Below the pieces are notes generated by a model. It did not search any database. It saw nothing but the letters and a program-made list of their open reading frames with translations, and was not told where the DNA came from. A program made the position numbers and the translations under genes. This document shows positions 31,201 through 42,852 of a DNA stretch of 64,000 bases, piece after piece (the stretch's first letter is position 1; each line of letters begins with the position of its first letter). The DNA is from Argyresthia goedartella (taxonomy: Eukaryota > Arthropoda > Insecta > Lepidoptera > Argyresthiidae), in NCBI GenBank assembly GCA_949825045.1, contig OX463806.1:47268208-47332207 (forward strand), given 5' to 3'.

Positions 31201-34200
31201 CCATTGTACGATACAGGAACAATGGGCTTTTTTAATTAGGAAGAGATGCCTGGTTTCTAAAACCATGGCTTGGGATATGGTTGGGTTCACCATTGTTGAG
31301 TAATTTGATTATTGCCTAACTATAAACATTGTTTCGTGGGCACAATTGTGCCTCGGCCACCGCATATGAGAAAAGGCGTAACGCAATACATATTTTGTTG
31401 TGTTTTATCCTCCTAGCAAACTATTTAGTTAGGTAGGTGTATGTAGTTTATCTGAATTAATTTTGTATTGCGCAAGGTCGTAACAATACGGCTTTTACAA
31501 TGTTCGGCAGTCAGTCTCCAAAAAAAAATAAGCGCCGCCGCTAAATACGGCATTAACCGACGCCTAGTACACGCGCGCATGCGTAGGGTAGGGGAACCCC
31601 CCTGGAGTGAGGCTTGGTATATTCAGCTTGGTTGTCAGGGCTCGCGATATTATTAGAACAGATGAAAAGCTTGAGAACGTGCCTATAAGACCATAGTGTC
31701 AGGCAGGTTCAATCAATTTAATAGACGCAAAACCAATATTTACAAGGGTATGAAAGGAATTTATAAGGGTTTTAATTTCAAAGTGGTCTAGTGACAAGGA
31801 CATAATAACTTTGGAGATATACGTGCAAATAAAATAAATATAATATTTATTTTAATTAGTTGGCCAAATTTTGGGGAAGGTTAGTACGTTTATTAGTTAG
31901 TAATATCATTATGAATAACTTTCCCAAAGGACCGTATGGTCGCAAACGAAAGGATTTTTACTGATTCTTAGAACATTGGCCCGATCAGCTGAGTGTAATG
32001 GGAGACCCAACATTTTTATTGATATTGATCTGGGCAACAAAGGGATGATAAAAAATTGGTTCAATAGTTTTAAAAATGACGAAAAACATGACCTTAATGG
32101 AACAGCTGAAAATCTTGACAAATTGGCGGCGTTAAATACTTTCTGAAGTTGTAAATTAAGATTATAAATTAAGATAATATTGAGTTTGTAAAGAACAAAC
32201 TCAATAGGAATAAATAATATTTTAACTCATTTACTAAAGCAAATGAAACCTATTCAAACGTAGGCACATGTCAAATAAAGGTCGTTTTTAGCCAGCCCTA
32301 GAGAAACTGTATGTAGTTTTCAACACACTTGCTCAAGAAGTGACTTTATGCCAACGCATTGAGGTTCATAATTGAGCTCTTTAAGCACTAGTACTTTTTA
32401 TTTTACATTATTCCTCAACAAACTCTCAGAGCCAGATGCTTCAGCCGACCAGCCCTTATGACGCTCACCATACATTGATATAATAAAATTACTGAAAAGG
32501 AAAGCGCGGAGAGGGTGACGTCCTGCCCCCCCCCCCTTGCTCAAACAAAAATAACGTATAAAGGGCCTCTAATCTACAATAAAGTCAACAAAAATCTGTA
32601 AATATATCATCGGTAAATTATTTGTTGTCATAGCGGCAATAGAAACACCCTCCGTGAAAAGTTCAGCTCTCTAGCTATTTCGGTGGATCCGGTAGAGCCC
32701 GGTGACGGACGGACGAACAGACAGACGGACAGCGGAGGCTTAGTAATAGGGTCACGTTTGGCACCCTTCGAGTACGGAACGCTAATAAGAGATTGAAGAC
32801 TTTATCATACTAGACGGAGAAAACAGTGACGAAGATTATTTAAGTGTTTCTAGCGATGAAAGCATAGGTTTATTGGATTTGAATGATTTATATTGTGATA
32901 AATAAAATATTAGTTTAAAAAAGGTGATCATAAATCAACCCTTCTGGGTCATGGCTGTTCGTGTTACTGAATGTCCAAATAGCTCGATTAACTATTAAAT
33001 TTTGTCGTTTAATAACTATAGAAATCGACTACATCACTAAAATAGTGACATCCCAACTTGACTTGGGCAGTACCTCAGTAGGAACGAAGCCCGACCAGTT
33101 TCATGAAGAGCCTCTCGCTGTCTCCGATGCAGTGGGTGGAATCCGGGTAAGTCACTCTGGGTGAGCGGAAGAGCTAGATACCTCTGTAGGAGCGAAGCCC
33201 GCCCAGGTTCATAAAGAGCACCTCACTATCTCCGATGCAGTGGGTGGAATCCGGGTAAGTCACTCTGGGTGAGCGGAAGAGCTAGATACCTCTGTAGGAG
33301 CGAAGCCCGCCCAGGTTCATAAAGAGCACCTCACTATCTCCGATGCAGTGGGTGGAATCCGGGTAAGTCACTCTGGGTGAGCGGAAGAGCTAGATACCTC
33401 TGTAGGAGCGACGCCCGCCCAGGTTCATAAAGAGCACCTCACTATCTCCGATGTAGTGGGTGGAATCCGGGTAAGTCACTCTGGGTGAGCGGAAGAGCTA
33501 GATACCTCTGTAGGAGCGACGCCCGCCCAGGTTCATAAAGAGCACCTCACTATCTCCGATGTAGTGGGTGGAATCCGGGTAAGTCACTCTGGGTGAGCGG
33601 AAGAGCTAGATACCTCTGTAGGAGCGACGCCCGCCCAGGTTCATAAAGAGCACCTCACTATCTCCGATGCAGTGGGTGGAATCCGGGTAAGTCACTCTGG
33701 GTGAGCGGAAGAGCTAGATACCTCTGTAGGAGCGAAGCCCGCCCAGGTTCATAAAGAGCACCTCACTATCTCCGATGCAGTGGGTGGAATCCGGGTAAGT
33801 CACTCTGGGTGAGCGGAAGAGCTAGATACCTCTGTAGGAGCGACGCCCGCTCAGGTTCATAAAGAGCACTTCACTATCTCCGATGCAGTGGGTGATGGAA
33901 TCCGGGTAAATCACTCTGGGTGAGCGGAAGAGCTAGATACCTCTTTAGGAGCGACGCCTGCCCAGGTTCATAAAGAGCACCTCACTGTCTCCGATTCAGT
34001 GGGTGGAATCCGGGTGGGTCACTCTGGCGGAAGAGCTAGATACCTCTGTAGGAGCGACGCCCGCCCAGGTTCATAAAGAGCACCTCACTATCTCCGATGC
34101 AGTGGGTGGAATCCGGGTAAGTCACTCTGGGTGAGCGGAAGAGCTAGATACCTCTGTAGGAGCGACGCCCGCCCAGGTTCATAAAGAGCACCTCACTATC

Positions 34201-37200
34201 TCCGATGCAGTGGGTGGAATCCGGGTAAGTCACTCTGGGTGAGCGGAAGAGCTAGATACCTCTGTAGGAGCGAAGCCCGCCCAGGTTCATGAAGAGCCCC
34301 TCGCAGTCTCCGATACTATGGCTGGACTCCGGGTGGGTTAGCTGAGCGCTGCAGGCTTTCTTCAGCATCGCTGGCTGGGGGCAGAGGAACTCTTCATCAA
34401 AATCATTATTATCACATCACGCATTTTCAGCCCACATTTGGGTATTATTATTATTATTTATTTCATATCAGACACAAGAGATCCATAGTTGTACAGCAAC
34501 AAAATTATAATATATAAATAAATATTACATTAACAATTAATAAATAGTCCATTATTACAAATATCTACAAAATAAATAAAACTAAATCAAAACAAAATGT
34601 CAAATTATAAAATGTCAAAATAAATTCAAATTATCCATTAAAAATCAAATTAACATTTTTATCCAGTGGAGGGTGAACGGGCTGTCCCACCTCTCCGAGA
34701 AAGCATTCAGGATTTTGTTTTTGCTGCCACGCATTCTACCTAGTAGTGAAGCAGCCCTTTTCCGCATTATAGCGTGAAAACCGTCTGTGCGCGTTTCGAC
34801 AAATATTGCCGATGCACTGCAGAAACGTGGCAACGCCAACAACCTCCTAAAGCCGTTATTATACTGGACGCGCAGGGCGCTGAAAGCTTTCAGCGTATAT
34901 CTGACCCACAGACTGCTGGTATAAAAAGATTGACAGTAAGCTTTAAAAAGAGTTATCTTTACTTGTTCTGAACACCGAGCAAATCTGCGAGCCAGCATAT
35001 TACTTCTAACTGTCAACGCCCTACGCTCCCTTTCTATGTCAGGCTCATCTCTCAAACTTTCGTCCACTATGTGTCCCAGATATTTGAATTCGGTTACCCG
35101 ATTTAAAAAGCAACCATTTAGGCTCATAGACGGTACATTTTCAAGCGGCCTCGAGTCTGCCTTAAATATGAGATATTCACTCTTTTTTACATTATATAGC
35201 AGACCACGACTATTTGCGTAATTCTCACACACAGCCAACAGTTTTCTAAGTGCACCCAACGTAGGGCTCAGCAGCACCATATCGTCTGCGTAGCTGAGAT
35301 TGTTTAAACATATGCCGTCAATATGGCAGCCGACATGTAAACTGCTGAGCTCCTCGATGAGGCCATTAATGTACAGGTTGAACAATATTGGGGAGGACAA
35401 TCCCCCCTGCCTCACCCCACATTCCAGCCTATAGCAGTCAGAGACGTGGTCGGACCACTTTACATAATTTGTTTGATTGTTGTACCAGTAGCGAAGAACA
35501 GAGATCAGCTCAGGTGGTAGTCCCGACTGTTTGAGCTTGTCCCATAAGATATTGTATGAGACCATCTCAAAAGCCTTAGAAAGGTCTAGGAAGCACGCAT
35601 ATATAGGAGTGCCTCTGTCCGTATAATACCTAACTGTGCTCTTCAGGGCTAGAATGGCACTTTCGGTTGAAAGGCCCTGCCGAAAACCGAATTGTGCATC
35701 ATGTATCTGAATTGTTTGGTTCAGACGTCTTTCCATTAAACAATCAAATACTTTGGCTATTATCGTGGCTAAGGATATAGGCCTATAATTTGCTTTGTCC
35801 GATATATCGCCTGTTCTGTTCTTCACTATTGGCACCACAACCGTTTTCATCATGTCATCAGGCAAGTATGAATGAACAACACACATTGAGTAGAACAAGG
35901 CTAACACCCGCGGCAGATGAACACCAGCGTACAGCAGGTGCTCGATGCTGAGTCCGTCGTGACCCGGAGACTTCCCTCTTTTCATACCCATGATCGCATT
36001 CTTAACCTCCTCAGCTGTGAACCTGGTCAAAACCCTGTCTGGGTCACGGCCGGTCTCAGCATCAGACACCTGCTGCACGGGCGGCCCCAACGGAGAAAAC
36101 ACCTTAAAATGGTCTTTAAAATGGTTAGCAATATCACTGGGCTTACTTATACCATTTACACTCGCCGGCAGGCTGGGCCTCAAATTCAGTTTATTTGTGG
36201 CGCGCCAAAAAGAACCAAAATGTTTATTCTCACGGTGAGTAGCTAGAATGTCCATTTTAAGCTGGTCTTGGTTTTTTAAACACCACTTTAATTTTGATTT
36301 AAAAATGCGACGACTATCAGACATCTCATCATATACCCTACCACAAGCTGGTTTACCATGTAGGGTCCATTGTTGAAATGCAACCCGAGCCTGCCGGTGA
36401 GCATCATATACGTGTCGGTTCCACCCCACAATATTTCTATTTCTACCGGCCCTCCCATTTTCAGATCCCTTATAACTTCCCACAGAAGCTCGCACTAAAC
36501 TGGTTACAAGACAGCTATACATATTTTGCAAACACAATTTATGATCTGAATTGTTACACAAACTAGAACAACAATCCTGGAATTCCTCAGGGAAATCAAT
36601 CTCTCTTAAGTTATTATTACATAGGCTATTATAATGTAAGATTTGATCCGCCTGTCTCTGACCCCAAATAATTTTATTACATTGTAAACTACTTTGCAGT
36701 TTTTTTGGAATAACAGTACTTAAATCACATTCCATTAGAAGAGGTTTATGATCCGACCAGGTCACATCATATTAAATATGTGCCTTTTTGACACATGGCC
36801 ATGCAGATGATGTAACAACACAATGATCTAGCCATCTTGTGCACCCGTGCGCATCACTAATGTACGTATATGATCCAGAGTCAATACCTAAAGTCTCCGT
36901 ATCTGCACAAACCCATTGTTGATCACGGGAAAACCGCGACAATTCATTCCAAAATAATTGACCAGGACGGGCATTAAAGTCTCCAAGTATGAACACAGAC
37001 TCAACTTCATTACTCTCAATTAAAGCGTTTACCTCACCCAGGCACTCCGTAAACTCAGCCAAGTTGTCCGGTATATCCGTCGGCATGTACACAGACATTA
37101 TAACAATATCGCGATCATAAACCGACGCTCTAACGCATGCCTACGCCATAACAAGGCCACGCCTCCATACGGTCGCCCCGTGGTATAGGTAGCTAGATCG

Positions 37201-40200
37201 ACACTTGATTTCCCTGTATATTCGAAATCATCGTGAATGGCTCCCAGAAGTGGAATGTCGTAGGGCATCAACCATGTCTCTTGCAGTGCGATGACGTCCG
37301 CCTTATCACATAACGATCTTATGTTGTACATTGAAGGTTTCAGCGATTGACAATTAAAGCTCACAAGCTGACTAAGTTTTCTTGATGGTGTACTATACAT
37401 TATTCTGTGATTGCGGCTTCGAATCATCATAGTTTTGAGCTCTGTCTACCATATTGTACTTATAAGGTACAAATCGGCGGAAGAAAATTCTTTTTGGCCA
37501 TAACTTGGCGTCTTTGTAAAAAGGAAGTTTTTCTTTAGACACATACATTTTAAAGGAAATGTGATGATCACTTCCATCTTGTGTGACAATTTGTCGCAAG
37601 TATACTCTCTCTTGCGTCTTTGCGTAAATATAGTCTGCAATGTCCTTAGGTTTGGTTTCTTTGTTGACATTTGTAATAAACAAGGGGACTTTTGGGTCAG
37701 CCGCCCTGAAAAGACCGCCAGGTTCAACGTCAGCTTGTCCCATCTGACCTACAAAGCGATTCTTGGATTTAGACTTTATCTTCTTCTTTTTTTTGGTGAT
37801 AAGAGTCCAGTTACCTTGCTGTTGCTCATTCTTAGTTCCAATCCTTACAATATCAGCAAGGCTAGGGCGGCTTGTGTTGTGGTTTTTTACCGTTAACACC
37901 TCGCAGTCAGCTGACCGGCCGCTCAAACGAGATAGCGGCGGCGGCGGCGGTGAAATAGTTTGCTCCTCTGTCTCAGTTCGCTCATGGATATTACCGCTTG
38001 CTATCTCTGTCTCCGCGTGCAACAAAGTCTTCGACATCGACGCACTGCCACTGTGTGCTTGCACCGCTATGCTCCCAGCTGTCTCGTGACGCTGTGGCGA
38101 TGATAACAACACCAACGGCTCTTTGTTTATCGAGCAAGATGAGGGTAGGACGGATTCTTCGTTGGCTGCTTTTGTTTTTTCCACTTTTTGGAAGTATGAC
38201 GAGGCAGCGGGTTGCGTGATAGACCGCCAAACCGGCCGGGCAGCTCCATCTCCCTCCTCCGACAGCGTACATTGATGTGATAACAAACCCATTGGGCCGC
38301 TATCCAGATACGCACCACCACGGCTGCGACAGTTAACAAAATCAATATTGACTAATGAGTCTGTAGTAGGGTTTTGCCGTTCTTCTCGCAATTCGTCAAC
38401 CTGTGCCTTAGTGGCGTAGTTCTCCTGAACAAACTGCATTTGCTCCTTCAGTTTAAGCAAGTCCTTCAACAGATGAGTCACATCCACATGATCAAAGGTC
38501 ACGGGAGGTAATTTTTGCAGGTCGTGGGCTACAAACAGTGGCGTGGTATCTGGTTGCATGTCCTTAAATAGTGAAATCATGTCCTGGAGGTCACGGTGTT
38601 GTTTATTACCTCCCTTACGATAAATCCTCTTTTTGCCAGTTGGTAAGGATTCAAACAGCAACGACTTCGACGACACAATCTCCTCCGCCGAGAACGATGT
38701 AGTGCAGATCTGGATGAGGCTGGCCTCATCCATGACATCCAGTTTGTTCTGGATGAAGGATAGTAGCTCGTCGATCACGATATTACAACTCGCGCATTTC
38801 ACTTTATTTGACGGCGACATATTCGCGATCACACAACACAACGCGAAGACGCCCGCACACTGTGAAGCGCGCGCGCAAACTGTATTATTGGTCACTCTCA
38901 AAGAACGCAGTTAATTCTGGTTTCATGATTATCTGTTCCACAAACAAAGTTATGGAATATATTCATCTATTTTTCGTTTAGCTGATAGCATCTACTTTAC
39001 AGAGGCGGCAGCGTGGGCAGCGATTGAACAGTCTCGTCGACAGCGGATTACGAATATTATCATCATCATCAGGTGGTCTGTGCATTACGTGGCGACCATA
39101 TTTAGTGATATAAAACGTTTACCTAAAGGTATATTTTTGCAGGAACGTGGGTGCGCAAGCTGTCGATCGTGATAATGGATGATCAACTCAGAAATGATGC
39201 CGTTCCGAATTTATCATCTTCATTTGTCTAGAATGTATGGTGGGTCCAGACAGCAAATAATTAGTGAATAATAGTATCCTTCGCTTCACTGCGGTCCGTT
39301 ATTATTATTATCAGACACAATCGTTTCGTTGATGATAATAAAATCCAATCAGCGGACTACAAGTTAAAAGGACCAAAAACTTTCAACCATAACGTTTTTT
39401 GGGGCAAGCTGATCCTATTGACAAGTATTCCCTCCGAAGCTGGTGACTTACGTGGCCAGCCCGGTGATGCCTGCTAGTGTCTGGTATGGATGGCCGACTG
39501 TGGCGCCACCTGGCGGCCTGCCGCTGCAGGTCACACAACCGGTGGTGCGACCACGACGTGTTCATGCCTCGGAGCTCCGCCACAGCTTCTGCTATCTGTT
39601 CACACACATCAACAATTACATTAATATACAAAATATAACAGAAAGTCATTTATATTTATTATGTTGGGTGCGACTACTGTGGTTTAACTGTCGAGGCTGA
39701 GCTTCCCAAGCGAGAGTTTCCGGGTTCGAATCCTGGCTGGGGAGGAATAAAAATACCCCAGGTCTTGGGTGTTTAAGTGTTTGTGAAGTCGCTAGTTTTG
39801 GTGCCCACGATCGAGGGTACCCGAGTGTGGGACCAGAAGCAATGTATGCACCTGTATGTAAATGTTATGTGACCTTAATCTAAGTAACTATCACTATGTT
39901 ACCGATTTGATCAGAGCAACTGTATACCCCTGCTTCTGGTGATTCTCGCGTTCTTCTCGCTCATCTTCGCAGGATCCGGCTCGAAGGACCAATGTTGTGG
40001 ATGGGGGCGGAAGATCCTGGCTGCCAACCTTCTCTATGCAGAAAAACTACGATACCAATTCAAAGGGCGCTTGGGCGTGGCTGAGTTGAGCTGGCGAGGT
40101 GCGTGGTCGGTCTGTACTCGATGGCGTCCCGGCGTGGAAAGAGGTCCGGTAGATCGATGCAAAGACTTAAACCGAAGTTAGTACAGACCTAAGTGCTAAG

Positions 40201-42852
40201 TATATGTAAATATCTACAGTAATAAAGTACTTTGACTTTGACTTTGACCATTTAAAGGCAAACAATAATTGGATTATTTTACAATTGATTGTAAATCACC
40301 TAAAAAGCATTTTAATAAATATTTATTTGTGCAACTGCAACGTCAGACTTCGTTTTTACAGACCATTGAAGAGCACGGCATATTTCAATCATCAACAAAA
40401 TAAGTTTTTCGGACCTAATTTAATAAAAACAAATTATTTAAATGAAAGATTATTAATTAAGAATGTTTTTATAATTATTTGCACATAAAAAGCTTTCAAT
40501 CGTTATCGTTAAATTAGGTCCGAAAACCTTATTTAATTGATGATGAAAATTTGCTGAGCGCTGTTTATAAACTGTTTTTCTATTTGTTCAACCTTTTATG
40601 CGCGTAAGTTTCATAGAAACTGATTTCTGCTCCGAGCATGATTCCATTTAGTTGAAAATAATGCATCAGGAAGAAAGGTCATAGAACGAGCGAGCGAAGC
40701 CTCTCCGTTCAGTATTGGGCAAAAATGCTTTCATATGTCAGGATGTGTATTCGGATGTTCTCCTCTACAGGCAACATTTCTCAACTGATTGTCGTGAATT
40801 TTTGTTAGCAGGTTCGATAATTAAATAGTATTTTATATCAATTCAGTTTTTAGAATTTTATCAAAATAGTGGAGATTTGGGGGTTTTAAAATTTCAGAAA
40901 ACCGCTATAATCTATAATCAGCTTGAAGGATATAAACAAATAGGGTAACGTTGAATTTGTAGAGTAACAGGCTATACAATTTTAGTGAAAAGTCAATAGG
41001 TTGGGTTTAAGACCGCAAAATGTAGTTTACATATTTATCGGTGCGGATACTTTCATACTCCATGTACGTGAAAGCATAAGTTTGTAAGTGTTATTAAAGC
41101 TCACACAGCCACCAGTTATAACCACTCGTCTGTTGGTAGATCAATGAATGGCCCGCGATCTCGAACCTTATTGCTTGGTGATAAAGTTCAAAACCTTTGA
41201 TTGGGAAGATGATCTGACAACTGAGTCGATAATTGGTTTACGTACATGGAGTGGGTATAAAAGTAGTTTTAAATTTTCCAAAAACTGAATCATTATCAAA
41301 GAAACCATATAATTATCGATCCTAAGAAAACACGGGAACAGCCGGGAATCCGAAAAGACAGACATACGAAATCATTTTTGTCCAAACCGAACCGGAGACG
41401 CGTCACTCGCTTTACTCGCTCGGTCAATAACATATATTGATCCCACATTTTTGTGCCAACTAATTTGGCCTAGAATAGCGTCACCTCATTCCCCATACGC
41501 GGCGGCAAGGCAGATCGGTTGCGCCCACGTTTAGTCTGATATTCAATACTGTATTATATTGTGTGTGGAATTACGCCCTGGGACCCTATTCTGTTATAGA
41601 AAACTCATAGCGATAGCGTATCGATTGCACCCAAATGCGCAAAATTCCGTATTTGGCTTGTCAGCGGTGCCTATTTCGACTGCCAAATACGGCATTTTAC
41701 GCCCTTCGAAGCAATCGATATGCTATTTCTAAAAGGGCCCCTGTAGTAAAAAATAAGCTAACTTTTCTGGCGAATCCGTGCATGCTTCCTGTCATACCTT
41801 ATGAAGCTAGTGGGTTCTACATATGTGCAATAGCAATAGCAGGTTAGGTAGGTAAATCATTAATTTTATGGGTTAACGAATTGTCTGCGAGGTATTTATT
41901 TACCTACAACGTTGACACGTAATCCTCCTAATCTTAGTTATTAGCGACATGAAAATGCCACCATGATGCGGCTAGCAAAAGATGCGTGCGTTTGCGTATG
42001 TGTTTTGTGCTGATTGCAACACGCATGGCCACGTAAGACACTTGAGTAGTAAGAAAATTCAGAACCATTTGCGTAGTTTTTAAACACCATCGATTTAACT
42101 GTTATATCTATGAGTGTAGGTATCTAAGTAGGGACCTACACACTTACATATAATTTGAATAAAATTATAAAAAAGCCATACATTTGGTCAGCGGGCAGCA
42201 TATCCGGCCCGAAGGATCAAATGTAAGTAGTTAGAAACTAATTTTACTTCCGAAGTTACTGTAGGGGTAACGTACTCCCAGAATCAGTATCATAGGCTAA
42301 TAAATGGCTAGTCACCTCTCGTTGTTTCTGCTCCTCCTCAGCCTCGATGGCTCGCTGATGCAGCAGCTCCATGTCCAGTTGCCGCACTTCCTCATCCTCC
42401 TTCGCTTGTTGATCCTTCTCCTGCAACCACGCCACAAAGTCAGCACCTTAACATAGGAATTGTGATCTTATCATCAATCCAAAGTCTAATTTTACATATA
42501 AAATAGAGTCCTTTTGTTTGTGCTATTTTATGAACCAGCCTTGCACTATCACAGTCAAGATGAAAAACAGAATCATTCACTTATTCAGCAATACTCGAAC
42601 GGTTACTGCATGATCGAAGCGAGAGACAATCTGTTATTGAAAATCTAACAGGTTCCGCCAAGTTTCTTTGCATCTCTCTTGTACCGATTCGCCGGGATTC
42701 AGAGTCCAAGAAACCTGGCGGGACGTTTACTACTTACTGCATTAGCTACAATAATCGTACCTTTTGCATCTGTCGTTCGTGTTCGATCTTCTGTTGCTCC
42801 AGCTCTTCCTCCGGGATGGGCGGGGTCTCGTCGCCGCTGGAGGCATGCTTGC
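28074..42852 (-). CDS. Second host gene, coiled-coil protein (partial model)
   Basis: Five exons on the minus strand join with consistent phase: 42852-42761 (X), 42420-42316 (Y), 39595-39452 (Z), 34374-34256 (W) and 28203-28074 (V). X to Z encode a charged coiled coil (EEELEQQKIEHERQMQK, QLDMELLHQRAIEAEEEQKQ, IAEAVAELRGMNTSW). W and V encode a Ser/Gly-rich stretch. The gene runs on upstream of X, beyond any exon I can find, and may end at 22504-22663. Introns hold a full-length LINE, a 108-bp tandem array and a second LINE. I do not recognise the protein; the function is unknown. Splice sites and phase are seen, and their union into one transcript is inferred. Confidence 0.6.
28213..30022 (+). 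mobile_element. 5'-truncated LINE with reverse transcriptase
   Basis: This jockey-type non-LTR retrotransposon lacks its endonuclease. RT motifs run in order: FRPISVLPTLSKIFEKI, FGFTRGKSTTDAG, VFCDLSKAFDCVDHNTLL, GVPQGSILGPFLFLVYINDL and LFADDTSM (the YADD-type catalytic pair). One TGA (28711-28713) splits the frame between the finger and palm parts, and a frameshift follows 29544 before the C-terminal remnant ending at 29755. The 3' end is a (TTGACTA)n tail at 29997-30022. At least six 3' fragments of this family lie in the window. Confidence 0.92.
30023..31849. other. Segment flanked by 30-bp inverted repeats, CpG-rich core
   Basis: gtacaatcgaaccaactgaa at 30303 begins a 30-bp arm matched, with one mismatch, by an inverted arm at 31097-31126. 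Between them lies a CpG-rich block (30590-30919) ending at a donor-like ACAAG|gtcagt on the plus strand. There is a decayed LINE-like stretch at 31140-31320 (minus). The rest is unassigned. Confidence 0.45.
31850..32040. mobile_element. Diverged copy of the 2388-2659 MITE
   Basis: attttggggaa, then tcattatgaataactttccc, then gtatggtcgcaaacgaaag, then agaacattggcccgatcagc follow the same order as in the 2388-2659 element. The right arm is not recognisable. Confidence 0.6.
32041..33059. other. Intergenic or intronic, one dispersed repeat
   Basis: It contains a minus copy of the CCGTCTGTC-type repeat at 32620-32795 and a C9-10 run near 32527. No gene. Confidence 0.5.
33060..34330 (-). repeat. 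108-bp tandem array, about 12 units, amplified from a host exon
   Basis: The unit on plus is gtcactctgggtgagcggaa, gagctagatacctctgtagg, agcgaagcccgcccaggttc, ataaagagcacctcactatc, tccgatgcagtgggtggaat, ccgggtaa. The period is 108 (33151 to 33259). On the minus strand each unit carries the last part of exon W (THCIGDSEVLFMNLGGLRSY), its donor gtatct and 25 bp with an acceptor-like ttccgctcacccag. Most interior units are nearly identical; the first unit and the unit near 33895 (a 3-bp insertion) and 34020 (a deletion) differ. Confidence 0.9.
34256..34374 (-). CDS. Exon W of second host gene
   Basis: The acceptor ttcctctgcccccag and donor CAGAG|gtatct bound this exon. It encodes PAMLKKACSAQLTHPESSHS, then IGDCEGLFMNLGGLRSYR. 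Without splicing, the frame would end two codons on at TAG (34254-34252), so it could instead be a terminal exon. Spliced, its one left-over base fits exon V. Its 3' half is the parent of the adjacent array. Confidence 0.6.
34645..37430 (-). pseudogene. LINE ORF2, endonuclease plus reverse transcriptase, two lesions
   Basis: The AP-endonuclease domain (37430-36740) has NCQSL, ALQETWL, GDFNARPG, WLDHCVV and WSDHKP. The RT domain has KSPGHDGLSIEHLL, YRPISLATIIAKVFDCL, AQFGFRQGLSTESAIL, CFLDLSKAFEMV, GVRQGGLSSPILFNLYING and LSYADDMVLLSP. A frameshift at about 37100 and a TAA at 36774-36772 break an otherwise complete reading frame of roughly 920 codons. ORF2 starts inside the end of ORF1 (overlap about 38 bp), suggesting reinitiation. 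Confidence 0.9.
37393..38820 (-). CDS. LINE ORF1 protein, about 475 aa, intact
   Basis: Nucleic-acid-binding ORF1 protein of the retrotransposon. The N-terminus (from MSPSNKVKCASC) has a CxxC-type start of a zinc-binding region. The middle has a short coiled coil (LLKDLLKLKEQMQFVQENYA). The C-terminus has a basic stretch then an RRM-like domain (VPLFITNVNKETKPKDIADY). I prefer the ATG at 38820; an in-frame ATG at 38901 adds 27 residues of unconvincing sequence. Confidence 0.8.
   Translation of the reverse strand: MSPSNKVKCASCNIVIDELLSFIQNKLDVMDEASLIQICTTSFSAEEIVSSKSLLFESLPTGKKRIYRKGGNKQHRDLQDMISLFKDMQPDTTPLFVAHDLQKLPPVTFDHVDVTHLLKDLLKLKEQMQFVQENYATKAQVDELREERQNPTTDSLVNIDFVNCRSRGGAYLDSGPMGLLSHQCTLSEEGDGAARPVWRSITQPAASSYFQKVEKTKAANEESVLPSSCSINKEPLVLLSSPQRHETAGSIAVQAHSGSASMSKTLLHAETEIASGNIHERTETEEQTISPPPPPLSRLSGRSADCEVLTVKNHNTSRPSLADIVRIGTKNEQQQGNWTLITKKKKKIKSKSKNRFVGQMGQADVEPGGLFRAADPKVPLFITNVNKETKPKDIADYIYAKTQERVYLRQIVTQDGSDHHISFKMYVSKEKLPFYKDAKLWPKRIFFRRFVPYKYNMVDRAQNYDDSKPQSQNNV
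39452..39595 (-). CDS. Exon Z of second host gene
   Basis: The acceptor ttgatgtgtgtgaacag and a strong donor GGCCAC|gtaagt bound 48 codons. It encodes IAEAVAELRGMNTSWSHHRL and QRQAARWRHSRPSIPDTS. It continues the coiled coil of exon Y. Confidence 0.65.
39690..39875 (+). mobile_element. tRNA-derived SINE
   Basis: A decayed A-box region, then B-box tccgggttcgaatcctggct, then the same body as the SINE at 4905-5143 (taccccaggtcttgggtgtt, gaccagaagcaatgtatg). Confidence 0.75.
39876..40560. repeat. Unassigned block, LINE tail fragment and foldback
   Basis: 40195-40250 is the 3' tail of the 28213 LINE family (agtatatgtaaatatctaca). 40388-40423 and 40509-40544 form a foldback (ttttcggacctaatttaa mirrored by ttaaattaggtccgaaaa). 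A GC-rich stretch at 39960-40180 is not identified. Confidence 0.5.
40561..42315. other. Intronic or intergenic, one dispersed repeat copy
   Basis: 41113-41230 is the second copy of the repeat next to the Hk exon at 8755-8870. No gene is recognised. Confidence 0.5.
42316..42420 (-). CDS. Exon Y of second host gene
   Basis: The acceptor gtggcgtggttgcag and donor CGAGAG|gtgact bound exactly 35 codons, EKDQQAKEDEEVRQLDMELL onward. It is Glu/Gln/Lys-rich and alpha-helical in character. Confidence 0.7.
42761..42852 (-). CDS. Exon X of second host gene
   Basis: The acceptor tttgccggcagcag and donor AAAAG|gtacga bound this exon. It encodes KHASSGDETPPIPEEELEQQ then KIEHERQMQK. Two bases in, phase 0 out, matching exon Y. 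A 3-bp tandem acceptor (cag|cag) is possible. Confidence 0.7.

Larger units (their letters stand above)
34440..39050 (-). mobile_element. Nearly full-length two-ORF non-LTR retrotransposon
   Basis: ORF1 and ORF2 are listed separately. The 3' end is an (AAT)n-like tail at about 34442-34460 (read on minus). The 5' boundary, about 39050, is a guess. It sits in the same orientation as the host gene, in the intron between exons Z and W. Clade is not assigned beyond the CR1/Jockey group. Confidence 0.85.

Noticed and set aside
33060..34330. CRISPR-like or protein-coding tandem array
   Set aside because: There are no spacers between repeats; units contain in-frame TAG, and the organism is eukaryotic.
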